Below, in pieces: positions 7,660 to 15,533 of a DNA stretch of 64,000 bases (the first letter of the stretch is position 1; each line of letters starts with the position of its first letter). This DNA is from Vreelandella populi. Its GTDB lineage: Bacteria > Pseudomonadota > Gammaproteobacteria > Pseudomonadales > Halomonadaceae. Below the pieces are notes generated by a model, which saw nothing but the letters and a program-made list of their open reading frames with translations, had not been told where the DNA came from and made no database searches. The stretch spans positions 372,001 through 436,000 of the forward strand of contig NZ_RZHE01000006.1 in the NCBI RefSeq assembly GCF_003989825.1, written 5' to 3'. The translations under genes and the position numbers were made by a program.

Positions 7660-7797
7660 TGGTACGAGCAGCGAGCTAAATTCGGCGACATGGATGCGTC
7701 CATAATGGCACGGCTGAAGGAGGCAAACCAACGGCTCAACAAGATGCGCGCCGAGGAATGATTGACAACGAGCATCTTCAAGGAAGCTATAGAAGGA
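7660..7797 (+). pseudogene. Remnant of an IS3-family OrfA transposase
   Basis: Translation from TGG 7660 gives KFGDMDASIMARLKEANQ followed by RLNKMRAEE, a TGA stop at 7759, then LTTSIFKEAIEG. This matches the diagnostic coiled-coil end of IS3-group OrfA proteins (GGMDASxxxRLKELExENRRLKKMYAEExLxxxILKEAIEK). Only this fragment survives, without the helix-turn-helix, OrfB or recognisable inverted repeats. It marks an old insertion next to the duplicated secreted-protein gene. Confidence 0.7.
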
Positions 7798-7816
7798 CCA
7801 GCGAATTCCGCTATTA

Positions 7817-8131
7817 TTAAGGGTTTCGTTCGGGCAACTCGGATGGTGAAAAGTGCTGTCCTCCACTATCGTATTGCGTAGCCGAAATTGATTCGGGAGA
7901 AATAATCCGGTTATCTTTACTCGATCCCCATTTAGCGAGTGCAACGGCAGCCTGCCGATTTCTGTGTTTAAAATTGGAAAATGAATAGTGCCGTTTTTCA
8001 CTTTCGTGTCGCGTAGTCAAAGTTGATTCGGGAGAAACAATCCGATTATTTTCGTCCGAGCTTTGTTCCGCGAGCGCAACGCCGGAAGTAAGGGTTAAGG
8101 CAACGATCAAAGCTGCGTTTAACATTTTCAT
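7817..8131 (-). CDS. Small secreted protein with an internal duplication
   Basis: 104 residues from ATG 8131, with AAGGA as ribosome site. A typical signal peptide ends at about ALA (residue 21). The mature part repeats with a period of about 45 residues: VALAEQSSDENNRIVSPES (from residue 18) and VALAKWGSSKDNRIISPES (from residue 63), each followed by a T/S-rich stretch and an aromatic-His pair. The repeats are still similar at DNA level, indicating a fairly recent duplication of about 135 bp. No family or function was recognised. Ten further upstream codons are open but do not fit a signal peptide. Confidence 0.6.
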   Translation of the reverse strand: MKMLNAALIVALTLTSGVALAEQSSDENNRIVSPESTLTTRHESEKRHYSFSNFKHRNRQAAVALAKWGSSKDNRIISPESISATQYDSGGQHFSPSELPERNP

Positions 8132-8389
8132 GATTGAATCCTTTTGTTTAATAGCCATTGCTTTATTCTTAATAAAACAACAATAGTATTTGAATAAGTT
8201 CGTGCTGGGTATGTTGTTTAGAAAAATCTAAGGTCAACTCTGTCCTGCTTACTAAGCATCAAACATAGCGCCATTACTTAATGAACTGTTGAAGAAACTT
8301 CCGTGTTGACAGCAATGCATGACGAGACGGATTTTCGCCCCCCAAGGCCTCCTTGCGGCGCTCCATCAGTGGGGGACGTTGACAAGGCG

Positions 8390-9328
8390 TTACGAGCGTT
8401 TATCACTTAAATGGCGGCTTAGCCATGTCTTGGCATCGACGGTCTTGATGCCCTTTTTATGGTTATAGGTTTTTGATTTTTCCCACCACATGCCGGTACC
8501 GAGGGCGAAAGCGGCACGGTAACGCAGCATGGTATCATCAGGCGCAAGAGCGATTTGGCGATTCAGCTCATCAAGAGATAGCTCGGCACGCTTGACGGGT
8601 TTGCCTGTCACCTCTTCGACGACCGCGGCCAGTTGGCCGTAGGAAAGCGTATCGCCAGCGACGAACACCACCTCGTTGGCGATACGCGGGTTCTCAAGAT
8701 ATATTTCAGTCGTCAGGCGACCAATATCCCCGGGGGTCGTGACCGTTACACGCGTATCCCAGCTGCCGAGTGCTCGGACGGTATTGGTTTCAAGATCGAC
8801 CACACCGAAAGCAGGCTCGAACAGAAAGCTCGTGAACATGCCTGTCGAGACGATCACCCATTCCGTTTTTTCCTGCGAGCGTAGCAGCTGTCTAACGTCA
8901 TATTGTTCATCGAATACGGGCTGGCCGCTGCCTTTCCCAACGATGTCGTAGTCGACGCCAAACTGCCAGGGAAAGTAACGTGAAACGCCTGCCTTCAGGA
9001 CGGCGTGTGTAATCCTTGTCTGCGTGCCAGCTCCTGCCACGAACCCCGTACAGCAGATCACGGTATGAAAATCGGACAACAACGAAGCAAGATCCCCCTC
9101 GTTGTTCTGGGACAAGTCGAAGGGAATGATCTCGACCCCATACTTCTCAAGTTCATCGGTGCTGTTCTTCTTGTACACATCCGAGGAGGTGGTGAAACCT
9201 GGCTCGACCAGGACGCTGAGAGCGCCAGGGCTTACCCTTTCGACCATGTTTCGGATGACTTGCATACCAAGCTGGCCAGCACCAAGAATAATAACTTTTT
9301 CAACATCGCGGTTTTCAGTAACGGGCAT
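8390..9328 (-). CDS. NmrA-like / aromatic alcohol reductase-type Rossmann protein
   Basis: A 312-residue atypical short-chain dehydrogenase of the NmrA/isoflavone-reductase type. The dinucleotide motif is GAGQLG (16-21), followed by the family patterns ICCTGFVAGAGTQTRITHAVLKAGVSRYFPWQFG and WVIVSTGMFTSFLFE. Such proteins bind NADP(H) and act either as reductases of aromatic substrates or as redox sensors. ATG 9328 is preferred over the in-frame GTG 9337 because AGGTG stands at the right distance. It is divergent from an aldo/keto reductase across about 340 bp, and a LysR gene after that reductase may control both. Confidence 0.82.
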   Translation of the reverse strand: MPVTENRDVEKVIILGAGQLGMQVIRNMVERVSPGALSVLVEPGFTTSSDVYKKNSTDELEKYGVEIIPFDLSQNNEGDLASLLSDFHTVICCTGFVAGAGTQTRITHAVLKAGVSRYFPWQFGVDYDIVGKGSGQPVFDEQYDVRQLLRSQEKTEWVIVSTGMFTSFLFEPAFGVVDLETNTVRALGSWDTRVTVTTPGDIGRLTTEIYLENPRIANEVVFVAGDTLSYGQLAAVVEEVTGKPVKRAELSLDELNRQIALAPDDTMLRYRAAFALGTGMWWEKSKTYNHKKGIKTVDAKTWLSRHLSDKRS

Positions 9329-9406
9329 GTGGTTCACCTGACAATTATTTAATTAAGAGATCGCTATCATTCAGGCTTTAGCAAAGATTATGTAGGGATC
9401 AACGCT

Positions 9407-9437
9407 TGGCTTTAAGCATCAACTAACGTTAAAGCCA
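9407..9437. repeat. Inverted repeat in the NmrA/AKR divergent region
   Basis: The arms TGGCTTTAA and TTAAAGCCA are perfect and are separated by 13 nt, within the AT-rich stretch 9329-9668. It could be an operator or a leader hairpin of the NmrA-like gene. Apart from this and the AGCTTTTTTCGAAAAGCT dyad near 9570, I see no further feature in this interval. Confidence 0.45.
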
Positions 9438-9668
9438 GGAAGTAAGCCATCGATTGGTTGCCGCCTGAAATAACTTGCCAGCAGTCTAGTACACAGACAC
9501 GGGTTGTTAATGGCTATTATTGGAAAAGACAATTCCAAATATTCAAATAGCGCATCTGTTTAAATTAATAGCTTTTTTCGAAAAGCTTTTTGCTGTTAAT
9601 GGAATTAAAATCGGTCACGTTAACGTCTACTCTATTGCCATCTTTTATTTAAAGAGTTGGCCTACACC

Positions 9669-10541
9669 ATGACTTATTCTGTAAATACTCCCCAAACACC
9701 TTTTCCAACGACACACGTAGACTCACGAATCCCGGCCTTGGGCTATGGCTTGTGGCAGGTGCCAGCGGAAACGAGCGCCGAGCTGGTGAGTCGTGCCTTG
9801 CAGACCGGCTATCGGCTGATTGATACAGCAGAGGCTTATTACAATGAAGAAGACGTTGGTGAAGGGATTCGCGCAAGCGGCGTAGCGCGTGAAGAGATCT
9901 TTGTGACCACGAAGGTATGGAATACGCATCACGGCTACGATCAAACCCTACAGGCCTTCGATGCCAGCCAGCAACGGCTCGGCCTTGATAGGCTCGACAT
10001 GTATCTGATGCATTGGCCTTCACAAATTCGTGATACCTATGTAGAAACATGGCAGGCCATGATCCGGCTGCGTGACGAGGGCCGAGTTGGCGCTATCGGC
10101 GTTTGTAACTTCTCTATTGGGCAACTACAGCGCCTGATGAGAGAAACGGGCGTGGCCCCGGTACTCAATCAGGTTGAACTACACCCTTATTTCCAGCAGA
10201 AAGAACTGAGAGCATTTCACCGCGAACAAGGCATCATCACCCAATCCTGGAGCCCGTTGGGCGTGTGGTCGCAGAAGCCAAACCCAGGATTATCGCCTCT
10301 ACAAGCACCCCCGATCCTCGAACTTGCCGAACGGTATAGCAAGTCTCCTGCCCAGATCATTCTTCGCTGGCATCTCGACAGTGGCCTGGCGACCCTCTCG
10401 AAATCCGTGCGCCCTGAACGTATTGTCGAGAACTTTCAGCTATTTGACTTTGCCCTGACGCCGGAAGAGATAAGGATGTTAGCCGAGTTGGATCGCCCTG
10501 ATGGACGCCTGGGGCCAGACCCGGAAACCGCCGATTTTTGA
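9669..10541 (+). CDS. Aldo/keto reductase
   Basis: A 290-residue NADPH-dependent aldo/keto reductase. The catalytic tetrad is visible: Asp52 and Tyr57 (IDTAEAYYNE), Lys82 (TTKVW) and His115 (LMHWP). The family motifs GAIGVCNFSIGQLQRL and VLNQVELHPYFQQ are intact. ATG 9669 is taken as start; four upstream codons are open from a TTG. It resembles the 2,5-diketo-gluconate/methylglyoxal reductase group. It is followed 56 nt later by a LysR gene on the same strand, a common arrangement in which the regulator controls its neighbour. Confidence 0.9.
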   Translation: MTYSVNTPQTPFPTTHVDSRIPALGYGLWQVPAETSAELVSRALQTGYRLIDTAEAYYNEEDVGEGIRASGVAREEIFVTTKVWNTHHGYDQTLQAFDASQQRLGLDRLDMYLMHWPSQIRDTYVETWQAMIRLRDEGRVGAIGVCNFSIGQLQRLMRETGVAPVLNQVELHPYFQQKELRAFHREQGIITQSWSPLGVWSQKPNPGLSPLQAPPILELAERYSKSPAQIILRWHLDSGLATLSKSVRPERIVENFQLFDFALTPEEIRMLAELDRPDGRLGPDPETADF

Positions 10542-10597
10542 CCCAGCGAACTCCGCGTTCGTTATACTTCCTACACGGAAATGATAAAGGACATCCC

Positions 10598-11524
10598 ATG
10601 GATCGACTGCAAGCCATGCAGATATTTGCCCGAGTGGTTGAGATGCACGGCTTCAGTAAAGCCGCAGAGAATCTTTCCATCCCCCCTTCTACGGTCACTC
10701 GCGCCATCAAGGAACTAGAGAACTTCCTTGGCGTGAAGCTGCTCCAGCGGACCACGCGACACTTGAACCTGACCCCCGATGGCAGTCTTTACTATGAAAA
10801 CTGCCGTCGTTTGCTGGCAGACCTAGAAGCGTTGGAGTCCAGCTTTCCCGGCAGCGCCGGTCAAGCCAGGGGCAAGCTGCGCGTCGGGATAACTGCCTCG
10901 ATGGCCCGCTTATTCGTACTGCCTGCCATCAAGACGTTTCAGGCCCGTTATCCGGATATAGAATTAACGCTGACGGTGAGTGACCGAACGGTAGAGCTGG
11001 TTCCAGAAGGTATCGACTGCGTCATTCGCGCAGGCGTACCCCAGGATTCTGCCACCTTGGTAGCGCGCCGTATTGCGAGCTTTGAATGGGTCACATGCGC
11101 CTCACCCGAGTACTTGAAAGCGCATGGCGAGCCGCACTCATTGGATGATTTGAAGGACCACCATGCGGTCGGTTTTCTAACCGGCCATCAGGGGCGATCA
11201 ATGGACTGGAACTTCGTGGTCAATAACGAAGAGCGCACCGTACGGATGGCCGAGCACCTGATCGTCAACGACACTGACAGCTATATCACGTGTGGCCTGG
11301 AAGGCTTGGGCTTGATACGTGCGGCAAGTTATATGGTACTGCCGCACCTGAAAAGTGGGCAATTACAACGAGTACTGGGCGAAATCCAGGCACCCGCCGT
11401 GCCCATCTCGATCATGTATCCCCACAACCGCCACTTATCCCCCACCGTACGGGCATTCGTGGATTGGGTCATTGAACGCATACAACTAGCCGAGTCCCAG
11501 TGGCAGGTTAGCCATATCGATTAA
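10598..11524 (+). CDS. LysR family transcriptional regulator
   Basis: A 308-residue LysR protein from ATG 10598 (MDRLQAMQIFARVVEMHGFSKAAENL), with AAAGGA as ribosome site. It has an N-terminal winged helix and the effector domain GKLRVGITASMARLFVLPAIKTFQARYP. It is of the same CrgA-like subgroup as the LysR at 5307-6221; the two share the opening pattern, so they may be paralogues. The adjoining aldo/keto reductase and the divergent NmrA-like reductase are the likely targets. Confidence 0.9.
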   Translation: MDRLQAMQIFARVVEMHGFSKAAENLSIPPSTVTRAIKELENFLGVKLLQRTTRHLNLTPDGSLYYENCRRLLADLEALESSFPGSAGQARGKLRVGITASMARLFVLPAIKTFQARYPDIELTLTVSDRTVELVPEGIDCVIRAGVPQDSATLVARRIASFEWVTCASPEYLKAHGEPHSLDDLKDHHAVGFLTGHQGRSMDWNFVVNNEERTVRMAEHLIVNDTDSYITCGLEGLGLIRAASYMVLPHLKSGQLQRVLGEIQAPAVPISIMYPHNRHLSPTVRAFVDWVIERIQLAESQWQVSHID

Positions 11525-11672
11525 AGGTTGGCTGCGATGGCCGAAGCCCCGCTCTTGCAGCGTCAGACGTTGTGAGTGCCAGAGCGCCTTTGAACCCTAC
11601 GTTGCAGTTCATGATAGCGGACTCTTGGCTCTCTGGTACGCATGCCGCGGCCGCATTTATCTATGCCGACAT

Positions 11673-12623
11673 TTATGCCGAATGCGCCTTCTTGAAGGGA
11701 ACGAGGTGCAGCACACCTACCACCACCGAGCCCACCAAAAAGCCAATCACCGCAGAGCACAGCGTATTGAAGCTCCAGCCCAGCGTGCCGCCCAAGGCAC
11801 CGGTTGCCTCCCTAATCTCATACTCAATGTGGTGTACCCACTCATAGGGGGCGTTGAGCCAACCTGTTCCATCGGCACCCAGATTGACCATCAGGATATG
11901 CCCACCCACCCAGAGCATGGCGATGGTTCCCACCACTGCGATGGTCGCTAGCACCTTGGGCATGGCCGTGACCAGACCACGGCCCAGTTTCTGCATGCCC
12001 GAACTGTCCCGCTGGGCGAGTTTCAGGCCGAAATCATCCATCCTGACCAACATCGCCACCACACCATACACCAGAACAGTGATGACAAAGGCAACCACCA
12101 CCAGGCTCGCCAGCTGTGACCAGAATCCCTGATGGGAGACAGTGGCAAGCGCAATCACCATGATTTCAGCGGAAAGAATCAGGTCGGTGCGAACGGCACC
12201 ACTCACGATCTTTTTCTCAGCTTCCGGCCCTTTCTCTACCGCCGGCTTCTCGTCATCATGCTTGCCGGATAGCTTGTGCCAGACTTTCTCAGCGCCCTCA
12301 AAGGCCAAGTAGGTGCCGCCCACCATCAGGATGATCGGCAATAGCGCGGGCAAAAAGTGGTTCAGTAGCAGCGCCACCGGCAGAATAAAAATCAGCTTGT
12401 TGCGGATCGACCCCAACGCGATCTTCTTCACAATCGCCAGTTCACGCTCCGCTGCCACCCCCTGTAAATATTGCGGCGTTACCGCCGTATCATCGACCAC
12501 CACCCCGGCCGCCTTCGCCGTTGCACGCCCAGCGGCGGCGCTCACATCGTCCAATGATGCTGCGGACAACTTCGCCAATGCAGCAATGTCATCCAGTAAT
12601 CCTATCAAGCCGCCTATGGCCAT
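11673..12623 (-). CDS. yedI: DUF808 inner membrane protein (YedI family)
   Basis: 316 residues from ATG 12623 (MAIGGLIGLLDDIAALAK, a family-defining start), with GGAG as ribosome site. About six to seven membrane segments are visible. The charged loop contains the conserved AFEGAEKVWHKL, and KIVSGAVRTDLILSAEI is another DUF808 hallmark. The family is widespread in Proteobacteria, with unknown transport or structural function. It forms the left border of the AT-rich defence island. Confidence 0.88.
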   Translation of the reverse strand: MAIGGLIGLLDDIAALAKLSAASLDDVSAAAGRATAKAAGVVVDDTAVTPQYLQGVAAERELAIVKKIALGSIRNKLIFILPVALLLNHFLPALLPIILMVGGTYLAFEGAEKVWHKLSGKHDDEKPAVEKGPEAEKKIVSGAVRTDLILSAEIMVIALATVSHQGFWSQLASLVVVAFVITVLVYGVVAMLVRMDDFGLKLAQRDSSGMQKLGRGLVTAMPKVLATIAVVGTIAMLWVGGHILMVNLGADGTGWLNAPYEWVHHIEYEIREATGALGGTLGWSFNTLCSAVIGFLVGSVVVGVLHLVPFKKAHSA

Positions 12624-12875
12624 GGATGTTTTCTCCGTGAATAACCGTTGCTGATAGTAAAGCACATAGCGGGTTGGGCGGAGCGCCTCTTTTGTACCAA
12701 GGGCAATGCTGTTTCAGTCTCCATTAAGTCAAAATCACTCTACCTAAGAAGACAAGGACTACAGGCTTAAAATATGCCTTTCATCAGAAATATATCCACG
12801 ACAAAATAGGCAGGGCAAATTTAAACCTGGTAACATGCCTCATTGTTCAAAAACGTCTCAATTGAAGAAGGCTGT

Positions 12876-13859
12876 ATGCTCAAGTTCGTGGATCTATTTT
12901 GTGGTGGTGGCTTTGGTGCCAGGGGAGCTGTCAAGGCAGGAGCTACTCCAATTCTTGCCGTTGATGCTTGGCAGCTTGCTGCCTCCACATATAAGAGCAA
13001 TTTTCCTTCTGCAGAAGTCCTCTGCTCACCTATCGAAGACTTGGATCCAATTGAGCTGGCAAAAAAATACAAGCCTGATGTGCTATTAACTTCACCCGAG
13101 TGCACTTCTCACTCGATCGCTCGGGGAGCCAAGCCAGGTTGTGAGCTAAGCAAAGAAACAGCTATTGGCATAATTCCCTGGATCGAAACAATGAAGCCAC
13201 GCTGGCTAATTGTGGAAAATGTGAACAGGATGAAAAAGTGGGGGCGGCATCAAGAGCTGGTTAGCGCTATTGAGTCATATGGCTATACCGTAAATGACTT
13301 GTTACTTAATTCAGCCGATTTTGGAGTTCCTCAGGCACGCAAACGTATGTTTTTAGTTTGCGACCTGCAAGGGTCTGTTATTACTCAGGAAGATCTAGTC
13401 GCGTTACGCCCTAAAAGTGTTAATTCTGCTCGGTCAATTATTGACTGGTCTGGCATTTACAAAAGCCGTCCTCTTTATAGGGAAAAGAGAGCACAAGCAA
13501 CGATCGATAGGGCAGAGAGGGCTATTGAAGCTCTGGGAAGAGGAAAAGATTTTATTATCGTTTACTACGGGTCAGATTACGCTGGAGGCTGGCAATCACT
13601 TGACGCACCACTTCGCACAGTAACGACCATAGATCGATTTGGCTTGGTTACATGGGAAAATGACACTCCATACCTTCGTATGCTACAACCACCAGAGCTG
13701 CTGCAAGCTATGGGTGCAGGCTCTAAACATCTCCTCTCACACGGCAGCCGACGGGACAAGGTTAAACTTTGTGGCAACGGTGTTTGCTCGCCAGTCATGG
13801 AAATGATTTTCAAGAAAATCACTTTAATTGAGGATAGTGAAGTAGGGTTGGCTTCTTAA
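12876..13859 (+). CDS. C5-cytosine DNA methyltransferase (variant motif IV)
   Basis: 327 residues from ATG 12876. The C5-methyltransferase motifs appear in order: I (FVDLFCGGGFGARG, 5-18), IV (SPECTSHS, with the nucleophile Cys76), VI (VENV), VIII (QARKRMF), IX (RTVTTIDRFGL) and X (GNGVCSPVME). Motif IV reads E-C-T where most family members have P-C-Q; Cys is retained, so it should be active. The target-recognition region between VIII and IX is short. It is translated just ahead of the nuclease gene with no gap. Composition is AT-rich, unlike the flanking chromosome, which supports horizontal acquisition. Specificity cannot be read from sequence. Confidence 0.9.
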   Translation: MLKFVDLFCGGGFGARGAVKAGATPILAVDAWQLAASTYKSNFPSAEVLCSPIEDLDPIELAKKYKPDVLLTSPECTSHSIARGAKPGCELSKETAIGIIPWIETMKPRWLIVENVNRMKKWGRHQELVSAIESYGYTVNDLLLNSADFGVPQARKRMFLVCDLQGSVITQEDLVALRPKSVNSARSIIDWSGIYKSRPLYREKRAQATIDRAERAIEALGRGKDFIIVYYGSDYAGGWQSLDAPLRTVTTIDRFGLVTWENDTPYLRMLQPPELLQAMGAGSKHLLSHGSRRDKVKLCGNGVCSPVMEMIFKKITLIEDSEVGLAS

Positions 13860-15014
13860 ATGAGCTTAACCGATGACGACTTAATAGTGGATCATATATA
13901 TGGTGGCTCAAGAAACGGAAACTCATCAGATGATCCTCTGCCGCAATTACTTGGTGTGGATAACGGGGCGGGCTTTCGGCATCTTGGAAAACGCCCTGGC
14001 ATAGACACTTTGAAATTGCTTGCATTAAAGTCAAATTTCAATGATCCCGATTGGCCGGATAACTTAGATACTGAAAGCGGCCAATTCATATATTACGGTG
14101 ATAACAAGACTGCACGCGGAATTCATGACACACCAAGGCAAGGAAATCTGATTCTCCGCAACCTGTTTGATGCGCGTCACTCTCCCACTTCATTCGATCA
14201 CTTCCCTGTTATTCTTCTCTTTGGAGGCACCGGGCAATATCGTGATGTTAGGTTTCTCGGTTTGGCCGTCCCTGGTGCGCAAAGCCTAAGTTCAGATGAT
14301 GACTTGGTTGCTATTTGGCGAGCAAAAGGTTCTAACAACACCAGATTCCAGAACTACAAATCAATTTTCACTATACTCGATGTTCCGGTAGTCTCCCGTA
14401 AATGGTTAAACGACATAAAAACTGGCAAAGCAGTGTCTTCTGTCCATGCCCCCAGTGCTTGGCTTGAATGGCTCTCGGGACGAAAATACACTCCTCTTTA
14501 TGCACCGCACAGTATCGACATACGCAACAAAGAACAGCAATTACCCCAATCAGTTGAAGACTATAAAATTTTATCTTTAATACACGACAAATACGGCAAC
14601 AATCCATTTGCATTCGAAGCGGCTGCAATAGAAATTGCCCGGCTTTTCATGCCGAATATTAAGCAATGTGATATTACTCGCCCATGGCGTGACGGTGGAC
14701 GAGATGCTGTTGGTGCATACGGGATAGGCACTGGTAAAAGCGCTATAGAAGTAGAGTTTGCTTTAGAAGCCAAATGCTATGATCCCAAGGGGAAAGGCGT
14801 TGGGGTTAAAGAGCTTTCCAGGCTTCTGTCGCGATTGCGGCACAGACAGTTTGGGATTCTTGTCACCACTTCCTACCTCGCATCTCAGGCTTATACTGAG
14901 TTAAAGGAAGACAAACACCCGGTGGTGATTATATCCGGCATAGATATAGTTGGCATACTTAGAAATCGCATTGGCTCTTTGGGATCAATTACGAAATGGC
15001 TAAACAGCTTATAA
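13860..15014 (+). CDS. AspBHI-like restriction endonuclease (PD-(D/E)XK)
   Basis: 384 residues; the ATG abuts the methyltransferase stop, so the pair is a co-translated restriction-modification unit. The N-terminal half (about residues 75-215) has the pattern of the AspBHI N-terminal DNA-reading domain (YYGDNKTARGIHDTPRQGNLILRNLF). The C-terminal half is an Mrr-like PD-(D/E)XK fold: Glu254, Asp282 in DGGRDA, and Glu303-x-Lys305 in LEAKCY. AspBHI itself is a modification-dependent enzyme that cuts DNA with 5-methylcytosine. A partner methyltransferase makes this case unusual: it may be an ordinary Type II enzyme blocked by methylation, or one reading a different methyl context. Confidence 0.85.
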   Translation: MSLTDDDLIVDHIYGGSRNGNSSDDPLPQLLGVDNGAGFRHLGKRPGIDTLKLLALKSNFNDPDWPDNLDTESGQFIYYGDNKTARGIHDTPRQGNLILRNLFDARHSPTSFDHFPVILLFGGTGQYRDVRFLGLAVPGAQSLSSDDDLVAIWRAKGSNNTRFQNYKSIFTILDVPVVSRKWLNDIKTGKAVSSVHAPSAWLEWLSGRKYTPLYAPHSIDIRNKEQQLPQSVEDYKILSLIHDKYGNNPFAFEAAAIEIARLFMPNIKQCDITRPWRDGGRDAVGAYGIGTGKSAIEVEFALEAKCYDPKGKGVGVKELSRLLSRLRHRQFGILVTTSYLASQAYTELKEDKHPVVIISGIDIVGILRNRIGSLGSITKWLNSL

Positions 15015-15533
15015 GTATAAATTAATTCAAAAAAAACAGTATACACAGGCATCAACAATCAAAAAAACTAAAAGTATATAAACTAATTTTTATTTTGGGG
15101 TGGGGAGAAACAGTTATGGCCTATAGAAGCCCTAAGTATAATTTTTTATTAAGTCATGATTAAAGTTTATATCCTCTAACACTTTGCCACCCTACAATAT
15201 CAAATCCCTCTCTTATATCAATCTAGCAACACTCATTTATAGTTCTTTTCGCATTAAACTAGATTATAAGATTGAACTGAACTCTGATACCACGTTCAAC
15301 ACAAAAATATATTTTTACATAATCTTAATTTTTAAGAGATTCGAAATAAATTAAAATCAAATCAAAACCCTAATTAAAGGCACTGAATAAAACCATACAT
15401 TAATCATTACGAAGCACTAAATAAATTTTTTAAAATGCAAAATTAGGCATTGATAAGGAAGGGTTTTTATAGGTATATTCAAGCTAAATTTGCATCGTCG
15501 CGGCAATAGCGAGTTTCTTACTGGAGAACCATA
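15015..15533. other. AT-rich gene-free stretch inside the defence island
   Basis: About 520 bp of very AT-rich DNA between the restriction-modification pair and the GHKL gene. No reading frame, hairpin with a T run, or repeat array could be supported. It probably carries the promoter of the GHKL-receiver operon; GGAG at 15522-15525 serves ATG 15534. Confidence 0.45.

Noticed and set aside
8270-8389. Minus-strand peptide MERRKEALGGENPSRH as a gene remnant
   Set aside because: Too short and not matched to any family I can name.
12624-12875. Attachment-site duplicate of the guaA 3' end at the left side of the island
   Set aside because: No copy of the guaA terminal sequence could be seen by eye, and there is no integrase.
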